DNA of 41,226 bases, taken from assembly GCA_002402375.1 (NCBI GenBank), contig DHFT01000022.1:1-41226 (forward strand), read 5' to 3'. The position numbers were made by a program, and so were the translations under genes. This DNA comes from Elusimicrobia bacterium UBA4817 (GTDB lineage: Bacteria > Elusimicrobiota > UBA8919). The notes beneath the pieces are model-generated. The model was not told where the DNA came from, searched no databases, and saw only the letters and a list, made by a program, of their open reading frames with translations. This document shows, in pieces, positions 34,145-41,226 of the stretch; the stretch's first letter is position 1; each line of letters starts with the position of its first letter.

Positions 34145-34230
34145 GGCAATTAAAAATGTAAAATGTAGAATTAAAAATTGTGGTAGCGAAGCATTTTTCA
34201 TTTTTAATTTATAATTTTTAATTGATTTTT
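34145..34230. repeat. tRNA-spacer repeat element, copy 1
   Basis: An imperfect inverted repeat that starts GGCAATTAAAAATGTAAAAT and ends TTATAATTTTTAATTGATTT. It lies directly before tRNA-Leu and differs from copy 2 essentially only in the final T count. Confidence 0.9.
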
Positions 34231-34232
34231 AT

Positions 34233-34314
34233 GCTGGGGTGGCGGAATTGGCATACGCGCACGTTTGAGGGGCGTGTCTCGCAAGGGATGCGGGTTCAAG
34301 TCCCGCCCCCAGCA
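34233..34314 (+). tRNA. tRNA-Leu (GAG)
   Basis: 82 bases with acceptor GCTGGGG/CCCCAGC, anticodon stem CACGT/GCGTG with loop TTGAGGG (anticodon GAG), a class II long variable arm and the T-loop GGTTCAAGTCC. Discriminator A; CCA is not encoded. Confidence 0.95.
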
Positions 34315-34319
34315 AGTAA

Positions 34320-34405
34320 GGCAATTAAAAATGTAAAATGTAGAATTAAAAATTGTGGTAGCGAAGCATTTTTCATTTTTAATTTATAATTTTTAATTGA
34401 TTTTA
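34320..34405. repeat. tRNA-spacer repeat element, copy 2
   Basis: Nearly identical to copy 1 over its whole length, including GTGGTAGCGAAGCATTTTTC in the centre. It lies between tRNA-Leu and tRNA-Gly. Confidence 0.92.
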
Positions 34406-34406
34406 T

Positions 34407-34478
34407 GCGGGAGTAGTTCAGTGGTAGAATGTCTCGTTGCCAACGAGAAGGTCGCGGGTTCGAGCCCCGTCTCCCGCT
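34407..34478 (+). tRNA. tRNA-Gly (GCC)
   Basis: 72 bases with acceptor GCGGGAG/CTCCCGC, anticodon stem TCTCG/CGAGA, loop TTGCCAA and T-loop GGTTCGAGCCC. Discriminator T; no encoded CCA. tRNA-Cys follows after 5 bases. Confidence 0.96.
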
Positions 34479-34483
34479 TTTTT

Positions 34484-34556
34484 GGTGCGGTACCCAAGTG
34501 GCTAAGGGAGCAGTCTGCAAAACTGTTATTCGCCGGTTCAAATCCGGCCCGCACCT
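34484..34556 (+). tRNA. tRNA-Cys (GCA)
   Basis: 73 bases with acceptor GGTGCGG/CCGCACC, anticodon stem GCAGT/ACTGT, loop CTGCAAA and T-loop GGTTCAAATCC. Discriminator T, as usual for tRNA-Cys; no encoded CCA. Confidence 0.96.
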
Positions 34557-34560
34557 GCGA

Positions 34561-34646
34561 GTAATTAAAAATGTAGAATGTAAAATTAAAAATTGTTGCA
34601 GAAAGCATTTTTCATTTTTAATTTATAATTTTTAATTGATTTTTTT
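34561..34646. repeat. tRNA-spacer repeat element, copy 3
   Basis: The same ends and centre as copies 1-2, with GTAGAATGTAAAATT swapped relative to GTAAAATGTAGAATT and TTGCAGAAAGC in place of TGGTAGCGAAGC. It lies between tRNA-Cys and tRNA-Val. Confidence 0.9.
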
Positions 34647-34720
34647 GGGCGGTTAGCTCAGTTGGTTAGAGTACTTGCTCGACACGCAAGGGGTCACAGG
34701 TTCGAATCCTGTACCGCCCA
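34647..34720 (+). tRNA. tRNA-Val (GAC), with C at position 33
   Basis: 74 bases with acceptor GGGCGGT/ACCGCCC, D-arm GCTCAGTTGGTTAGAGT, anticodon stem CTTGC/GCAAG and T-loop GGTTCGAATCC. The anticodon loop reads TCGACAC, so the base 5' of GAC is C where nearly all tRNAs have U33. The rest of the cloverleaf is normal. No encoded CCA. Confidence 0.9.
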
Positions 34721-34739
34721 TTTTTTTTGATAAGTGAAT

Positions 34740-36452
34740 ATGGATAAAAATAAATCAAATTTGGAAACGTTGCGGCATTCAACCAGTCATATAATGGCTC
34801 AGGCGGTAACAGAACTTTTTCCCGGCACTAAACTCGCAATCGGTCCCGCAATAGAAGAAGGTTTTTATTACGATTTTGACACGCCCCAACCGTTCAAACC
34901 TGAAGACCTCGAAAAAATAGAAAACAGGATGAAAGAAATCGTAAAAGACAATCATAAATTTGTCCGTTCAGAGATGACAAAAAAAGATGCGGTTGAATTT
35001 TTCAAAAAGAAAAACGAGCCGTATAAAATTGAATTGCTTAACGATATTCCCGACGAAAAGGTCTCACTTTATCAACACAGCACATTTATTGATTTATGCC
35101 GCGGACCCCATCTTGAAAGCACGAAGGAAATAAAACATTTCAAACTTTTGTCAATTGCCGGCGCTTATTGGCGCGGCAGCGAAAAAAATAAAATGCTCCA
35201 GAGGATTTACGGCACCGTTTTTCCGACCAGAGAAGAGCTTGAACAATATCTTAAAAAATTAGACGAAGCAAAAAAAAGAGACCACCGCGTTCTTGGAAAA
35301 TCGCTGGATTTATTTTCCGTGCACGAGGAAATCGGTGCCGGTTTAATCCACTGGCATCCGAAAGGTGCGACTGTCCGCCAGCTCCTTGAGGACTTTTGGA
35401 AAAAAGAACACACAAAAAACGGCTATCAAATCGTCTGCACCCCGCACATAGCGTCGGAGGAAATTTACAAAATCAGCGGCCACCTTGAAAAATATTCCGA
35501 TATGATTTATTCGCCGATGGATATTGATGGCAAACCCTTCCGCGTCAAGCCGATGAACTGCCCCGGGCACATTCTTATTTTCAAAACAAAACTTCATTCT
35601 TACAAGGAACTTCCCGTCCGTTTTGCCGAGATGGGTGCGGTGTATCGTCATGAACTCTCCGGCGTTTTACACGGGCTTTTACGCGTTCGCGGTTTTACAA
35701 TTGACGACGCCCATATTTTCTGCACGAAAGAACAGGTTGAAGATGAAATTATTTCCGTTTTTAATTTTACGATAAATTTCTTAAAAAAATTCGGATTTTC
35801 CGAGTTTGAAATCTTTCTTGCTACCCGTCCGGAGAAATATGTCGGCGAGATAGAAAAATGGGATTTAGCCACGGCGTCTCTTAAAAAAGCGCTTGAAAAA
35901 ACCGGCTACAAATACGAAATTGACGAAGGTGGCGGCGCTTTTTACGGACCTAAAATTGATTTAAAAGTTAAAGATGTTTTGGGACGGTCTTGGCAGTGCT
36001 CAACAATTCAGTTTGATTTTAATCTTCCGGAGAGATTTAATATAACTTACAGGAATTCCGAAGGCAAAGACGAAAGGGTCTTAATGATTCACCGAGCGGT
36101 TTTCGGTTCGTTAGAAAGGTTTTTCGGCGTTTTGATTGAACATTACGGCGGGGCTTTCCCCTTTTGGCTGGCACCCGTTCAGATAAAAATTCTTCCGATA
36201 ACTGACGAGCAGATTGAATATGCAAATATCGTAAAAAAAGAACTCGGGGATTTGCGGGTTGAAATTGATACAAGGAATGAAAAATTAAACTACAAAATCC
36301 GCGAAGCCCAGATGGAAAAAATTCCATACCTTTTAATTTTAGGCAAAAAAGAGCAATCATCAAATGAAGTTGCCGTCCGACTATATGGGGAAAATACTAC
36401 GACTACAAAGGACATAAAAAAGTTTTTAGAAGATATCAAAGAAATCACTTGA
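34740..36452 (+). CDS. thrS: Threonyl-tRNA synthetase lacking the TGS domain
   Basis: Charges tRNA-Thr. 570 aa from the ATG at 34740 (a GTG at 34734 would add two residues). The protein begins directly with the editing domain, L-R-H-S-T-S-H-I-M-A-Q-A-V (H-x3-H zinc-like site of the SAD fold), so the N-terminal TGS domain of the about 640-aa E. coli type is absent. The catalytic part shows W-H-P-K-G-A-T-V-R, the zinc-ligand M-N-C-P-G-H, motif 2 R-H-E-L-S-G-V-L-H-G-L-L-R-V-R-G-F-T-x-D-D-A-H-I-F-C, and a C-terminal anticodon-binding domain. The start lies 14 bases past the tRNA-Val end with no clear Shine-Dalgarno. No T-box is visible. A promoter for infC overlaps its last codons. Confidence 0.96.
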   Translation: MDKNKSNLETLRHSTSHIMAQAVTELFPGTKLAIGPAIEEGFYYDFDTPQPFKPEDLEKIENRMKEIVKDNHKFVRSEMTKKDAVEFFKKKNEPYKIELLNDIPDEKVSLYQHSTFIDLCRGPHLESTKEIKHFKLLSIAGAYWRGSEKNKMLQRIYGTVFPTREELEQYLKKLDEAKKRDHRVLGKSLDLFSVHEEIGAGLIHWHPKGATVRQLLEDFWKKEHTKNGYQIVCTPHIASEEIYKISGHLEKYSDMIYSPMDIDGKPFRVKPMNCPGHILIFKTKLHSYKELPVRFAEMGAVYRHELSGVLHGLLRVRGFTIDDAHIFCTKEQVEDEIISVFNFTINFLKKFGFSEFEIFLATRPEKYVGEIEKWDLATASLKKALEKTGYKYEIDEGGGAFYGPKIDLKVKDVLGRSWQCSTIQFDFNLPERFNITYRNSEGKDERVLMIHRAVFGSLERFFGVLIEHYGGAFPFWLAPVQIKILPITDEQIEYANIVKKELGDLRVEIDTRNEKLNYKIREAQMEKIPYLLILGKKEQSSNEVAVRLYGENTTTTKDIKKFLEDIKEIT

Positions 36453-36476
36453 CAAATAAAATTTTAATAGTATAAT
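36449..36476 (+). promoter_or_regulatory. Predicted strong sigma70-type promoter for infC operon
   Basis: A perfect TTGACA (36449-36454) overlaps the thrS stop, with a 16-base spacer and a perfect TATAAT (36471-36476). Confidence 0.88.
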
Positions 36477-36486
36477 AGCAACAAAG

Positions 36487-36612
36487 ATCCCGTTATAGGG
36501 ACACCTTAATCCAGTGGAGAAAAGGTGGTGCGAAGCACCATTCCGAACTTGTTTCGGAATCTCTCGCAGATAGCCACTGGGCTGTCTTTTCTTTTTTAAG
36601 GTCAATAAAATT
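36487..36612 (+). ncRNA. Structured leader RNA of infC-rpmI-rplT
   Basis: CCAGTGG (36511-36517) and CCACTGG (36574-36580) close a multi-branch structure. It holds two hairpins, GGTGC-GAA-GCACC (about 36527-36539) and CCGAA/TTCGG (36543-36557). A small TCCC-GTTATA-GGGA hairpin precedes it and a pyrimidine/T-rich run (36585-36597) follows. AGAAAAG near 36518 can also pair with CTTTTCT, giving a possible alternative fold. In other bacteria such leaders let L20 repress the operon, which is a plausible role here. No T-box motif (GGTGGNACCGCG) is present. Confidence 0.6.
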
Positions 36613-36628
36613 ACGGAGGTGGTGTAAA

Positions 36629-37132
36629 ATTTCTAAAAGTTTTTTGAGAATTAATAACCAAATAAGGGCACCAAAGGTTCGTTTAATCGGCGAGGACGGA
36701 ACGCAGTTAGGAGAAAAGACCATACAGGAAGCAATGTTTTTAGCAAGGGAAACGGGAGTTGACCTTGTTGAAATAGCACCTATGGCAACTCCGCCCGTGT
36801 GTAAAATTATTGACTACAAAAAGTATAAGTATCTGCAGAGCAAAAAAACCAAGGCAGTTCACAAGACGGGTGTTTTGAAGGAAATAAAAATAAGGCCGAA
36901 AATCGGAGAGCATGATTTGGCGGTAAAAATCAAACATATTTTACGGTTTCTTGAAGAAAAAAACAAAGTAAAGGTCTTAATGCAATTTTTCGGAAGGGAA
37001 AGGGAGCATATATCGGTAGGCGGCGATATAATCAACCGTGTTTTGGCGGAAGTCGGTGAATACGGTCAACCCGATTCGCCTCCTCGGTTGATGGGAAATT
37101 CCATCAATGTAATTCTTTCGCCGAAAAAGTAA
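36629..37132 (+). CDS. infC: Translation initiation factor IF-3, AUU start
   Basis: Binds the 30S subunit and checks start-codon choice. 167 codons from an ATT at 36629. The choice rests on GGAGGTGGTG 6-9 bases upstream and on the reading S-K-S-F-L-R-I-N-N-Q-I-R-A-P-K-V-R-L-I, which matches the usual IF-3 N-terminus. No ATG or GTG is available before the conserved region; a TTG at 36644 would lose five residues and spoil the spacing. AUU starts are known for infC, where IF-3 represses its own translation. The N-domain, the lysine-rich linker (Y-K-Y-L-Q-S-K-K-T-K) and the C-domain (K-E-I-K-I-R-P-K-I-G-E-H-D) are complete. Confidence 0.93.
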   Translation: MSKSFLRINNQIRAPKVRLIGEDGTQLGEKTIQEAMFLARETGVDLVEIAPMATPPVCKIIDYKKYKYLQSKKTKAVHKTGVLKEIKIRPKIGEHDLAVKIKHILRFLEEKNKVKVLMQFFGREREHISVGGDIINRVLAEVGEYGQPDSPPRLMGNSINVILSPKK

Positions 37133-37137
37133 ATGGA

Positions 37138-37212
37138 ACCACGAGATTTACACAAGATTGACACAGGAAAAAAAGTATTAAAAATCTGTATTAATCTGTG
37201 TAATCTGTGGTT
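37138..37212. repeat. Inverted-repeat spacer element, AATCTGTG family
   Basis: ACCACGAGATTTACACAAGA and TTGACACAGG pair with AATCTGTATTAATCTGTGTA and ATCTGTGGTT. A GGAG Shine-Dalgarno for rpmI follows. Confidence 0.8.
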
Positions 37213-37227
37213 AAAATAGGAGATTAA

Positions 37228-37425
37228 ATGCCAAAATTGAAATCACACAGTGGTGCTAAAAAAAGATTTTCTCTGACGGGCACGGGTAAAATTAAAAGAA
37301 AAAAGCAAGGTGCCCGTCACATTCTTACAGGGAAACCTTCCGGCAGGATGCGTCATTTGAAGAAATCGGGAACACTAAACAAGGTTGACACAAAAATGAT
37401 AAGGACCATTTTACCTTATCTATAA
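37228..37425 (+). CDS. rpmI: 50S ribosomal protein L35
   Basis: 65 aa, normal length. The N-terminus M-P-K-L-K-S-H-S-G-A-K-K-R-F-S-L-T-G-T-G-K-I-K-R and the H-I-L-T-G-K-P-S-G-R-M-R-H-L-K-K segment are diagnostic. It is placed between infC and rplT as in most bacteria. AGGAG lies 5 bases before the ATG. The gaps on both sides are filled by repeat elements of different families rather than by the few bases usual in this operon. Confidence 0.97.
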   Translation: MPKLKSHSGAKKRFSLTGTGKIKRKKQGARHILTGKPSGRMRHLKKSGTLNKVDTKMIRTILPYL

Positions 37426-37429
37426 GGGG

Positions 37430-37530
37430 GGCAATTAAAAAGATTAGGAAGATTGAAAAATTGAAAGATTGTAAAGATTTTAATCTTTGTAATCTTTCCC
37501 AATCTTTATAATCTTTTAATTGATTTTATT
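37430..37530. repeat. Inverted-repeat spacer element with GGCAATTAAAA ends and AGATTGAAA core
   Basis: The ends match the tRNA-spacer family (GGCAATTAAAAA ... TTTTAATTGATTTTATT), but the core is GATTGAAAAATTGAAAGATT facing AATCTTTGTAATCTTTCCCA. It abuts the rplT ATG without a Shine-Dalgarno. It shows conserved termini around an exchangeable core. Confidence 0.88.
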
Positions 37531-37938
37531 ATGCGTATAAAAGGCGGAGTTGTAACAAGAAGAAGAAAAAAGCGGCTTTTTAAGAAGTCAAAGGGATTTC
37601 GGCTGTCCAACAAAAATGTCTACATTCACGCGTCGGAAAGAGTGGATAAGGCGCTGGTTCATTCTTATGTCGGCAGAATTCAAAAAAAGCGGGATAAGAG
37701 AAGTCAGTGGATTTTAACGCTTAATGCGGCTGCCCGTCTTAACGGTTTGTCTTACAGCAGATTTATTTCCGGAATTAAAAAAGCAGGCATAACGCTTAAC
37801 AGAAAAATGCTTGCCGCTCTTGCCGTTTCATCGCCGGAAGATTTCGCACAGTTAGCGGAAATTGCCAAATCAAAAATATCTGTCGTGGACTCGTCGGCAG
37901 TGACACAGTCGTCTTCACAAATACCGGCTGCCGGTTAA
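37531..37938 (+). CDS. rplT: 50S ribosomal protein L20
   Basis: 135 aa; the first 117 match L20 (M-R-I-K-G-G-V-V-T-R-R-R-K-K-R-L, K-G-F-R, Y-V-G-R-I-Q-K-K-R-D-K-R-S-Q-W-I, A-A-R-L-N-G-L-S-Y-S-R-F-I). The basic N-terminal extension that enters the 23S rRNA and the globular C-domain that can bind its own mRNA are both present. A Ser/Ala-rich tail of about 18 residues (V-V-D-S-S-A-V-T-Q-S-S-S) is unusual. The start is immediately downstream of a repeat element, with none of the expected Shine-Dalgarno. Confidence 0.96.
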   Translation: MRIKGGVVTRRRKKRLFKKSKGFRLSNKNVYIHASERVDKALVHSYVGRIQKKRDKRSQWILTLNAAARLNGLSYSRFISGIKKAGITLNRKMLAALAVSSPEDFAQLAEIAKSKISVVDSSAVTQSSSQIPAAG

Positions 37939-37941
37939 GAT

Positions 37942-39273
37942 ATGAAATTTTCCCCACAACAGATTCTTGTATTCGGTTTCGCCGGCGTAATTTTAATCGG
38001 AAGCGTTATTCTGTCGTTACCCGTCTCATCCGCATCGCTCCAACCGGCAAATTTTGTTGACGCACTTTTTACCGCAACTTCGGCGGTTTGCGTTACGGGG
38101 CTTATCGTAGTAAATACGGCAACCCAGTGGTCGCTATTCGGAAAAATAATAATATTACTTCTTATTCAAATTGGCGGGCTGGGTTATATGACCCTTGCCA
38201 CGCTTTTCGTAATTATGCTCGGCAAGCAAGTATCTCTGAAGGACCGTCTCGCATTTGCCGAGGGCATACAGACATTCTCTTTTGTTGAAATTAAAAGATT
38301 TATAATTTATGTCGTGAAAATTACGGTGTTTATTGAGATTGTGGGAGCGTTAATTCTTTCAATAAAATGGATTCCTGAGTTTGGAATTGTCAGAGGTTTC
38401 TGGCATTCCGTTTTTCACGCCGTTTCCGCTTTTTGCAATGCCGGTTTTTCAATTTTTGAAACGAATCTTTCGGATTATGTCGGCTCTATTCCGATAAATC
38501 TTGGAATAACATCGCTTATTATTTTGGGAGGTATTGGCTATATTGTCATCAGTGACATTTATTCTTACAAAAAAACAAAGCGACTTCTTCTGCACACTAA
38601 AGTGGCGATTTTTACTACGGCGGTTCTTATTATTTCAGGCGCTGTTTTGCTCTTTTTGCTGGAAAATAATAATCCGTCAACACTGGGACTTCTAACGCTT
38701 AAAAATAAATTATTGTCGGCATATTTTCAGTCGGTTTCTCCTCGCACAGCAGGGTTTAATACAGTTGACATTTCAGCACTTACTACTCCTGTTTTATTTT
38801 TGATTATTGGATTGATGTTTATAGGAGCATCGCCGTCGGGTACCGGAGGCGGAATAAAAACAACGACATTCGCTACAATTTTTGCCAGCATAAAGTCAAC
38901 ACTCAAAGGCAGAAAAAGTGTTTCTATTTTTAAGCGAAGTATTGGAGCAGAAATTGTGCAAAAATCATTCATACTCGGTTCTCTGGCGATTGCTTTTGTA
39001 TCCGTGATGACATTTTTAATTTTAATTATTGAAGGCAAGGATTTTTTAAGAACACTTTTTGAGGTCGTTTCGGCTTTTGCAACCTGCGGTTTATCGGCTG
39101 CCGTCGGAACGCCGCTTTCATTTTCATCTTTTTTTACGCCTTTGGGCAAGTTGCTGATAATATTGACTATGTTTGTCGGGCGGCTTGGACCGTTAACAAT
39201 TGCAATTGCCGTTATGGAAGAAAACGGCGTAGAAAAATTTCATTATGCCGAAGATAAAGTTATAGTAGGATAG
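37942..39273 (+). CDS. ktrB: K+ uptake channel subunit, KtrB/TrkH family
   Basis: A 443-aa inner-membrane K+ translocator. The four pore loops with the filter glycine are visible: T-S-A-V-C-V-T-G-L near 52, S-A-F-C-N-A-G-F near 165, S-V-S-P-R-T-A-G-F-N near 264, and S-A-F-A-T-C-G-L-S near 378. Each is bracketed by membrane helices, so it is complete. The length is closer to KtrB (about 445) than TrkH (about 480). It follows rplT by 3 bases, an unusual linkage of a ribosomal protein gene with K+ transport, so it may share the infC promoter. Its regulatory partner follows after a 77-base repeat. Confidence 0.92.
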   Translation: MKFSPQQILVFGFAGVILIGSVILSLPVSSASLQPANFVDALFTATSAVCVTGLIVVNTATQWSLFGKIIILLLIQIGGLGYMTLATLFVIMLGKQVSLKDRLAFAEGIQTFSFVEIKRFIIYVVKITVFIEIVGALILSIKWIPEFGIVRGFWHSVFHAVSAFCNAGFSIFETNLSDYVGSIPINLGITSLIILGGIGYIVISDIYSYKKTKRLLLHTKVAIFTTAVLIISGAVLLFLLENNNPSTLGLLTLKNKLLSAYFQSVSPRTAGFNTVDISALTTPVLFLIIGLMFIGASPSGTGGGIKTTTFATIFASIKSTLKGRKSVSIFKRSIGAEIVQKSFILGSLAIAFVSVMTFLILIIEGKDFLRTLFEVVSAFATCGLSAAVGTPLSFSSFFTPLGKLLIILTMFVGRLGPLTIAIAVMEENGVEKFHYAEDKVIVG

Positions 39274-39279
39274 AAAGGA

Positions 39280-39350
39280 GGCAGGTTAAAGGTTAAAGGT
39301 TAAAGGTTAAAAATTTTAACCTTTGATTTATACCTTTAATTTGATTTCAT
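39280..39350. repeat. Spacer element with (AGGTTAA)n heptamer core
   Basis: Four AGGTTAA units (39283-39310) face TTTTAACCTTTGATTTATAC and CCTTTAATTTGATTTCAT. It starts GGCA and ends in TTTAATTTGATTT, like other members, right at the ktrA ATG. Confidence 0.9.
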
Positions 39351-40037
39351 ATGGAACAGATTGCCGTAATCGGGCTCGGGACATTCGGAATTTCCGTCGC
39401 AAAAGAACTGTCAAAAAAGGGAATTCAGGTTCTTGCTATTGATACAAACGAACAGAAAATACAAGAAATTTCTTCATCTGTTACCCAGGCGGTAGTGGCG
39501 GATTCAACGGAAGAAAAAACCATGAGAGAACTCGGGCTTGCGGATTTTGGAGCGGTTGTTGTTGCTATCGGAGACAACCGGGAAGCAAGCATTCTTACTA
39601 CGTTGATATTGAAGGAAATCGGCGTTAAAAACATTGTTGTCAAGGGGTTAGATGACTTGCACGCAAAGGTTCTTCAGAAAATCGGCGCCGACAAAATCGT
39701 TTTCCCGGAAAGAGATATGGGCGAAAAACTTTCCGAAATGCTGGTATCTCCGAATATAATAGAAAAGATAGTTCTTTCTCCGGAATACAACATGGCGGAG
39801 GTTGTCGCACCGCAATCATTTATTGATAAAACGATTAAGGAAATTGATGTCAGGGCAAAATATAAACTGCACATCATAGGAATAAAAAGAAAAGCGCCGT
39901 ATATTAAAGATGACGGCGAGACCGATTTTAAGGAGGAATTGCTTATTGCTCCGTCTGCATCGGAAATTTTGCAGGACGGAGATGCACTTATTCTCATCGG
40001 AACTTATGCCGATATTGACAAAGTGAAAAAACTGTAA
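39351..40037 (+). CDS. ktrA: K+ uptake regulatory subunit, KtrA/TrkA (RCK) family
   Basis: A 228-aa cytoplasmic ring subunit that gates the adjacent KtrB channel. The N-terminal Rossmann RCK_N domain has I-G-L-G-T-F-G-I-S-V-A at about 6-16, the acidic D at the end of the second strand (A-I-D-T-N) and D-S-T-E-E-K-T-M-R-E-L-G. A C-terminal RCK_C domain follows from about 140 (V-V-A-P-Q-S-F-I-D-K-T-I-K-E-I-D-V-R-A-K-Y). This single-RCK length is KtrA-like rather than double-domain TrkA. The start follows repeat sequence with no Shine-Dalgarno. Confidence 0.93.
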   Translation: MEQIAVIGLGTFGISVAKELSKKGIQVLAIDTNEQKIQEISSSVTQAVVADSTEEKTMRELGLADFGAVVVAIGDNREASILTTLILKEIGVKNIVVKGLDDLHAKVLQKIGADKIVFPERDMGEKLSEMLVSPNIIEKIVLSPEYNMAEVVAPQSFIDKTIKEIDVRAKYKLHIIGIKRKAPYIKDDGETDFKEELLIAPSASEILQDGDALILIGTYADIDKVKKL

Positions 40038-40040
40038 AGG

Positions 40041-40126
40041 GCCGCTGATACACGCGGATAGCGACGCGGATAAACGCTGAGAAAATCGGCGTAATTCAGC
40101 GTAAATATCAGCGTAATTCAGCGTTG
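40041..40126. repeat. Inverted-repeat spacer element, ACGCGGAT/AATTCAGCG family
   Basis: GCCGCTGATACACGCGGATA and GACGCGGATAAACGCTGAGA face GGCGTAATTCAGCGTAAATA and TCAGCGTAATTCAGCG. The next ATG lies 7 bases beyond. It is a relative of the element at 4545-4630. Confidence 0.82.
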
Positions 40127-40132
40127 TGTTAT

Positions 40133-40414
40133 ATGAAAAATCAAACGCCAAAAAAATTTTCAAAAGAAGAAATTGACCTGGTAGAAATGGGTAAGTTTTA
40201 TTTTATCAGCGGGAAATATGACGAAGCGATTGAGGAATTTGAAAAGGTCGTAAAAATTAATCCGAAAAATGCCGACGCATATTTTAATATGGGGATAGTA
40301 AAGGAAGCGAAGAATGATTCCTCCGGTGCTAAAAAAATGTATGAAAAAACGCTGGAAATAATGCCCGACCATAAGACTGCAAAAAAACATATAGATAAAT
40401 TAATGGGATTATGA
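40133..40414 (+). CDS. Small tetratricopeptide-repeat protein
   Basis: 93 aa from the ATG at 40133. Two and a half TPR units: M-G-K-F-Y-F-I-S-G-K-Y-D-E-A-I-E-E-F-E-K-V-V-K-I-N-P, then A-D-A-Y-F-N-M-G-I-V-K-E-A-K-N-D-S-S-G-A-K-K-M-Y-E-K-T-L-E-I-M-P-D. There is no signal peptide, so it is probably cytoplasmic and acts in protein-protein contacts; no partner can be named. It follows a repeat element and ends 4 bases before pheS, so the two are probably translated together. Confidence 0.82.
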   Translation: MKNQTPKKFSKEEIDLVEMGKFYFISGKYDEAIEEFEKVVKINPKNADAYFNMGIVKEAKNDSSGAKKMYEKTLEIMPDHKTAKKHIDKLMGL

Positions 40415-40418
40415 AAAA

Positions 40419-41226
<808 letters not shown>

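Noticed and set aside
36487..36612. T-box leader
   Set aside because: No GGTGGNACCGCG motif or stem I specifier is seen, and the downstream gene is infC, not a synthetase or amino-acid gene.

Overview
The window looks like a chromosomal segment of an uncultured Gram-negative bacterium from one of the poorly sampled candidate phyla (Elusimicrobiota/Omnitrophota/Desantisbacteria-like). This is inferred from gene content and style: two LptF/LptG permeases, several outer-membrane barrels, a giant SprA-like protein outside an obvious Bacteroidetes setting, an archaeal-type phosphoglycerate mutase, tRNAs without encoded CCA, and a moderately low G+C content. The sequence alone cannot fix the phylum.

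Layout. 1-7533: surface-polysaccharide and nucleotide-sugar genes (three glycosyltransferases, a polyprenyl-phosphate sugar transferase, a UDP-sugar epimerase, a sugar-1-P nucleotidyltransferase, a cupin mannose-6-P isomerase, a phosphohexomutase). 7610-10189: methyl cycle (metK, ahcY). 10292-15172: a sigma70-type promoter followed by a TraF/PorV-like barrel, an M6 metalloprotease with a C-terminal sorting-like domain, and a second PorV-like barrel. 15258-17561 (minus strand): lptG-lptF. 17627-25117: divergent promoters, a GEMM-I (cyclic-di-GMP class) riboswitch with an intrinsic terminator, a secreted NHL protein, a truncated secreted ORF, a RAYT (REP-associated tyrosine transposase) with its own short repeats, and a 1730-aa SprA-like barrel. 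25127-33706: a glycolytic gap-pgk-apgM block interrupted by accessory DNA (two hicBA modules, a duplicated pgk 3' end, unknown genes, an mntA/hepT toxin-antitoxin pair and a restriction-modification set). 33801-41226: secG, four tRNAs, thrS, infC (AUU start, structured leader), rpmI, rplT, a Ktr/Trk K+ uptake pair, a TPR protein and the start of pheS.

The most distinctive feature runs through the whole window. It is a large population of short repeat elements made of degenerate tandem heptamers (GGACTTC, GTCCAAT, ACTTCCT, AGGTTAA, AGTAGAA and others) or 8-10-mers, usually arranged as long imperfect inverted repeats. They fill most intergenic gaps, often ending only a few bases before the next start codon or tRNA and replacing the Shine-Dalgarno. 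They also occur in frame inside conserved enzymes (GT4 glycosyltransferase, phosphohexomutase, PheS) and form the hydrophobic part of several signal peptides. Several intergenic copies share termini (GGCA... and ...TTTAATTGATTTTAT) around different cores. I regard this as the best candidate for an undescribed system here.

The genes fit a coherent picture: envelope construction (polysaccharide, LPS export, a possible type IX-like secretion set of SprA + PorV-like + CTD-bearing protease) with second-messenger control of one surface locus, next to core metabolism and translation that has taken in defence and toxin cassettes.
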